Part shown: positions 62,172-64,000 of the stretch, one piece after another | How positions within the stretch are numbered: the first letter of the stretch is position 1 | Layout of the letters: every line of letters starts with the position of its first letter | Assembly: GCA_910578555.1 (NCBI GenBank) | Contig: CAJTPS010000012.1 | Span: 1-64,000, forward strand | Length of the DNA: 64,000 nt | Source of the DNA: an uncultured Lachnospiraceae bacterium | Lineage (GTDB): Bacteria; Bacillota; Clostridia; Lachnospirales; Lachnospiraceae | Reading direction: 5' to 3' | Program-made: the position numbers and the translations under genes | The notes under the pieces: model-generated | What the model saw: the letters and a program-made list of their open reading frames with translations, nothing else | Told to the model about the DNA's origin: nothing | Databases searched by the model: none

Positions 62172-62200
62172 TTGTTGTGGGTTGCTTAATGTCCTATAAT
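62172..62200 (+). promoter_or_regulatory. Sigma-A promoter for the surface protein gene
   Basis: TTGTTG (62172), 17 bases, TATAAT (62195), 105 bases before GTG 62306. Confidence 0.75.
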
Positions 62201-62305
62201 GAAAATATTAGTAATTATGTGAAAAGAAGCAGATCACAATAGATTGCAGATATGCGGTGCAACAGACAGGATGCACCAGGTTTGATGAGGAAAAGGAGAG
62301 ACATT

Positions 62306-64000
62306 GTGTTTAAGAGGATTTTGACAGTTACTTTGGCAGCCGTTTTGACTTTGGAAACCCCGCTGACGGCGTATGCGATGCAGACTGACCCGGTTGCGGT
62401 GGAAGAGATCGAAGGGACGGACTATGAAACTGAAGAAATAGAGGAAGATGACGGAATATCGGTGGGAGAGATAACTGATAATCCGATAGAGGAAGAGCAA
62501 AAGAAGCCGGAAACGGATGAAGGGACTGCGGAGGAGCCGGAACACCCGGGAACGGGTGAAGAGGCTCCGGAGAAGCCGGGAATGGAAGAAGGGCTTCCGG
62601 AAGAGCCGGAACACCCGGGAACGGGTGAAGAGGCTCCGGAGAAGCCGGGAACGGAAGAAGAGCTTCCGGAAGAGCCGGAACACCCGCGAACGGACGAAGA
62701 GGCTCCGGAGAAGCCAGGAACGGGTGAAGAGGCTCCGGAGAAGCCGGGAACGGAGGAGGAGCTTCCGGAAGAGCCGGAGCACCCGGGAATGGAGGAAGAA
62801 GTCCCCGGAGATCCTGAACTGCCAGAAGAGGCAGAGGTCACCGTCTCTGAGAACAGCGTTTCGGATAATACGCTGTCCGTGGAGGCTTTTTCCGTGCGTG
62901 CTTCTGAGGAAACAGTGACGGCGCTTTCCTTTGCTGCGCTTTCCGATGACGGCGTACAGGTCACGCTGCCTGCCAAAACCGATGGCATAAATCATTATGT
63001 GTGGTACTCCTTTACTGCGCCTAAGGATGGAAGATATGCTTTTTATACCGTGGAGGCTTTTCCCGAGTTCACTTATTTCTATCTGTGTGCGGAGCCGGAC
63101 AAGGATACGCTCATACGAAATGGGACACCGCAGAAAAGCCATTCGCTCTGTACCGCGACGAACTATATGAATCAAGGAGAAACCCTGTACATAGGGGCTT
63201 ATACGGTGGAAAAGGAAGGGGACCCTGTATTTACCCTGCGGGCGGCAGAACAAACCACGTTTACGAAAAACAACGACGGAACTTATACGGCGGCGCTGCC
63301 GGACGGGGATTCGATTACTTTGAAGACGAGAACGGGAAAAAGCCGTTTTCAGGTAGAGGTGGTGACGGTCACTGCGCCTCAGTGTGACCTGATTCCTTAC
63401 TACTGTCCGGCGGATCATTCGGAGGGCGATCGATATAGTGGTAATAAGGCGGATACGAGTGTGCAGGGGGCAACCGCGTGCACAAGTGCGCTTTCCGGGG
63501 GAAGCTATGATGTGGCATTTATGGTTACCCGCAGCACATTTGAGAATCAGTTTGCGGCGCTTCTTACCGGCATGGAGCCGTTTAGCATAGAAGGGGCGGA
63601 CAGTGAGGACATCATGTATGTGCATGGCGCTGTGTGCGGGGAGAGCTCGATCGCGCTGGATATGGAGTCTCTGGTGCGGGACAGCAATGACATGGAAGTC
63701 TGGTGCCATGCTGCGGACAGCGGTGAAAAGATAGGGGAGCTATGGGTCAATCCCTGGATGACTTACAGGTTTGAGAAACTGGAAGCCGGGACGGCATATC
63801 GGTTTGATATTCGTGACGCGTACGAAGACAGGATACTGAGATCGCTGACTTACAGCACGAAGGCGGCGAGTGCACAGATCGAGGATGCCACAGCGGAGAT
63901 TTCGGATGATTTTTCCAAACTGACGATAAAAGTAAAGCCCTCCTGGCAAGGAACGGAAGGCGAGGGGAAGATTCGCTGGAAACTGACGGATTCTCTTGGA
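62306..64000 (+). CDS. Secreted surface protein with Pro/Glu-rich repeat stalk (partial, runs off window)
   Basis: 565 residues, open to the window end, from GTG 62306 behind AAAAGGAGAGACATT. The signal peptide ends at LTAYAMQ (about residue 24). Residues about 60-175 are an acidic proline repeat built on EEAPEKPGTEEELPEEPEHPGTG, about seven units of 9-14 residues, probably a stalk through the wall. A Ser/Val-rich link precedes beta-rich modules from about 210 (INHYVWYSFTAPKDGRYAFYTV, a pre-peptidase/CUB-like pattern), and fibronectin-III-like text near the end (YRFEKLEAGTAYRFDIRDAY). The anchor, if any, lies outside the window. Adhesin or polymer-binding roles are inferred. Confidence 0.8.
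   Translation, partial: MFKRILTVTLAAVLTLETPLTAYAMQTDPVAVEEIEGTDYETEEIEEDDGISVGEITDNPIEEEQKKPETDEGTAEEPEHPGTGEEAPEKPGMEEGLPEEPEHPGTGEEAPEKPGTEEELPEEPEHPRTDEEAPEKPGTGEEAPEKPGTEEELPEEPEHPGMEEEVPGDPELPEEAEVTVSENSVSDNTLSVEAFSVRASEETVTALSFAALSDDGVQVTLPAKTDGINHYVWYSFTAPKDGRYAFYTVEAFPEFTYFYLCAEPDKDTLIRNGTPQKSHSLCTATNYMNQGETLYIGAYTVEKEGDPVFTLRAAEQTTFTKNNDGTYTAALPDGDSITLKTRTGKSRFQVEVVTVTAPQCDLIPYYCPADHSEGDRYSGNKADTSVQGATACTSALSGGSYDVAFMVTRSTFENQFAALLTGMEPFSIEGADSEDIMYVHGAVCGESSIALDMESLVRDSNDMEVWCHAADSGEKIGELWVNPWMTYRFEKLEAGTAYRFDIRDAYEDRILRSLTYSTKAASAQIEDATAEISDDFSKLTIKVKPSWQGTEGEGKIRWKLTDSLG
62517..62800 (+). repeat. Pro/Glu-coding degenerate tandem repeats
   Basis: Units such as GCTCCGGAGAAGCCGGGAAC and CTTCCGGAAGAGCCGGAACA alternate about seven times with point differences. 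Copy number may vary by slippage. They are coding and directly joined, so they are not CRISPR. Confidence 0.8.

Noticed and set aside
62234..63709. Minus-strand open frame of 491 codons
   Set aside because: It is the antisense of the surface-protein gene, created by its repeat and codon bias; the plus frame has signal peptide, ribosome site and promoter.
1..64000. tRNA or rRNA genes
   Set aside because: Reading the intergenic stretches on both strands revealed no cloverleaf or rRNA segment. A tRNAscan-SE run would settle this.

Overview
The window looks like a chromosomal segment of an anaerobic Firmicute of the family Lachnospiraceae (class Clostridia). The evidence is a moderate G+C content, strong AGGAGG-type ribosome-binding sites, sigma-A promoters, a biotin-dependent Na+ decarboxylase operon, a giant acyl-CoA dehydratase activase-like protein, a GHKL/LytTR two-component pair, and the conserved order era - yqzL-like - recO. 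This is judged from gene families alone; no species call is possible.

Layout. (1) 1-~7450 is the integrase-proximal end of a prophage: a tail-fibre-like protein split by an apparent 1-base frameshift, holin, a three-domain endolysin, two small excisionase-like proteins, a Tn916-type tyrosine integrase, and an AT-rich RES-domain cargo gene at the boundary. (2) 7527-11944: a low-molecular-weight tyrosine phosphatase, then pstS-pstC-pstA-pstB with unusually long overlaps. (3) 12040-18424: a DUF975-like membrane protein with a Gln/Asn repeat tail, a coiled-coil protein behind a flagellar-type (sigma-D) promoter, a LytTR/GHKL signalling pair, and a protein resembling the C-terminal part of the flagellar cap FliD. 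(4) 18581-30365: a small alarmone synthetase, a Na+/proline-type symporter divergent from an RNA m5C methyltransferase, a GH13 glucosidase, an MBOAT + SGNH O-acetylation pair, a pseudouridine synthase and LigA. (5) 30366-38755: metA on the minus strand with a structured leader, two small conserved proteins, the 1414-residue dehydratase activase-like protein, a rhomboid-like membrane protein with a zinc ribbon, a degenerate sigma-factor-like protein and an unknown protein. (6) 39085-54171: an M16C peptidase, a DUF4349 lipoprotein, era, yqzL-like, recO, a lipoprotein, glyS, alaS, rpsU, a D,D-carboxypeptidase, a phosphoesterase, scpA and scpB. (7) 54302-55132: a flagellin-like gene interrupted by one in-frame TAG and lacking a flagellin C-terminus, but retaining an intact sigma-D promoter and Shine-Dalgarno. 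(8) 55231-62047: a second D,D-carboxypeptidase, then a five-gene operon encoding a 12S-type carboxyltransferase, a gamma-like membrane lipoprotein, a biotin carrier, a Na+ pump beta subunit and a 5S-type (OadA-like) carboxyltransferase. (9) 62306 to the end: the start of a large secreted surface protein with a Pro/Glu-rich repeat stalk.

How the parts work together. The last operon can move carboxyl groups between an acyl-CoA and oxaloacetate/pyruvate through one biotin carrier and couple decarboxylation to Na+ export. Two sites (13113-13139 and 54181-54207) share a TAAG-N15-GCCGATAW pattern and put the coiled-coil gene and the broken flagellin in a probable sigma-D regulon. The most unusual points are the RES-domain cargo at the prophage edge, the amber-interrupted chimeric flagellin, the metA leader with mutually exclusive pairings, the divergent promoters sharing one palindromic -35 box, and the degenerate sigma factor.
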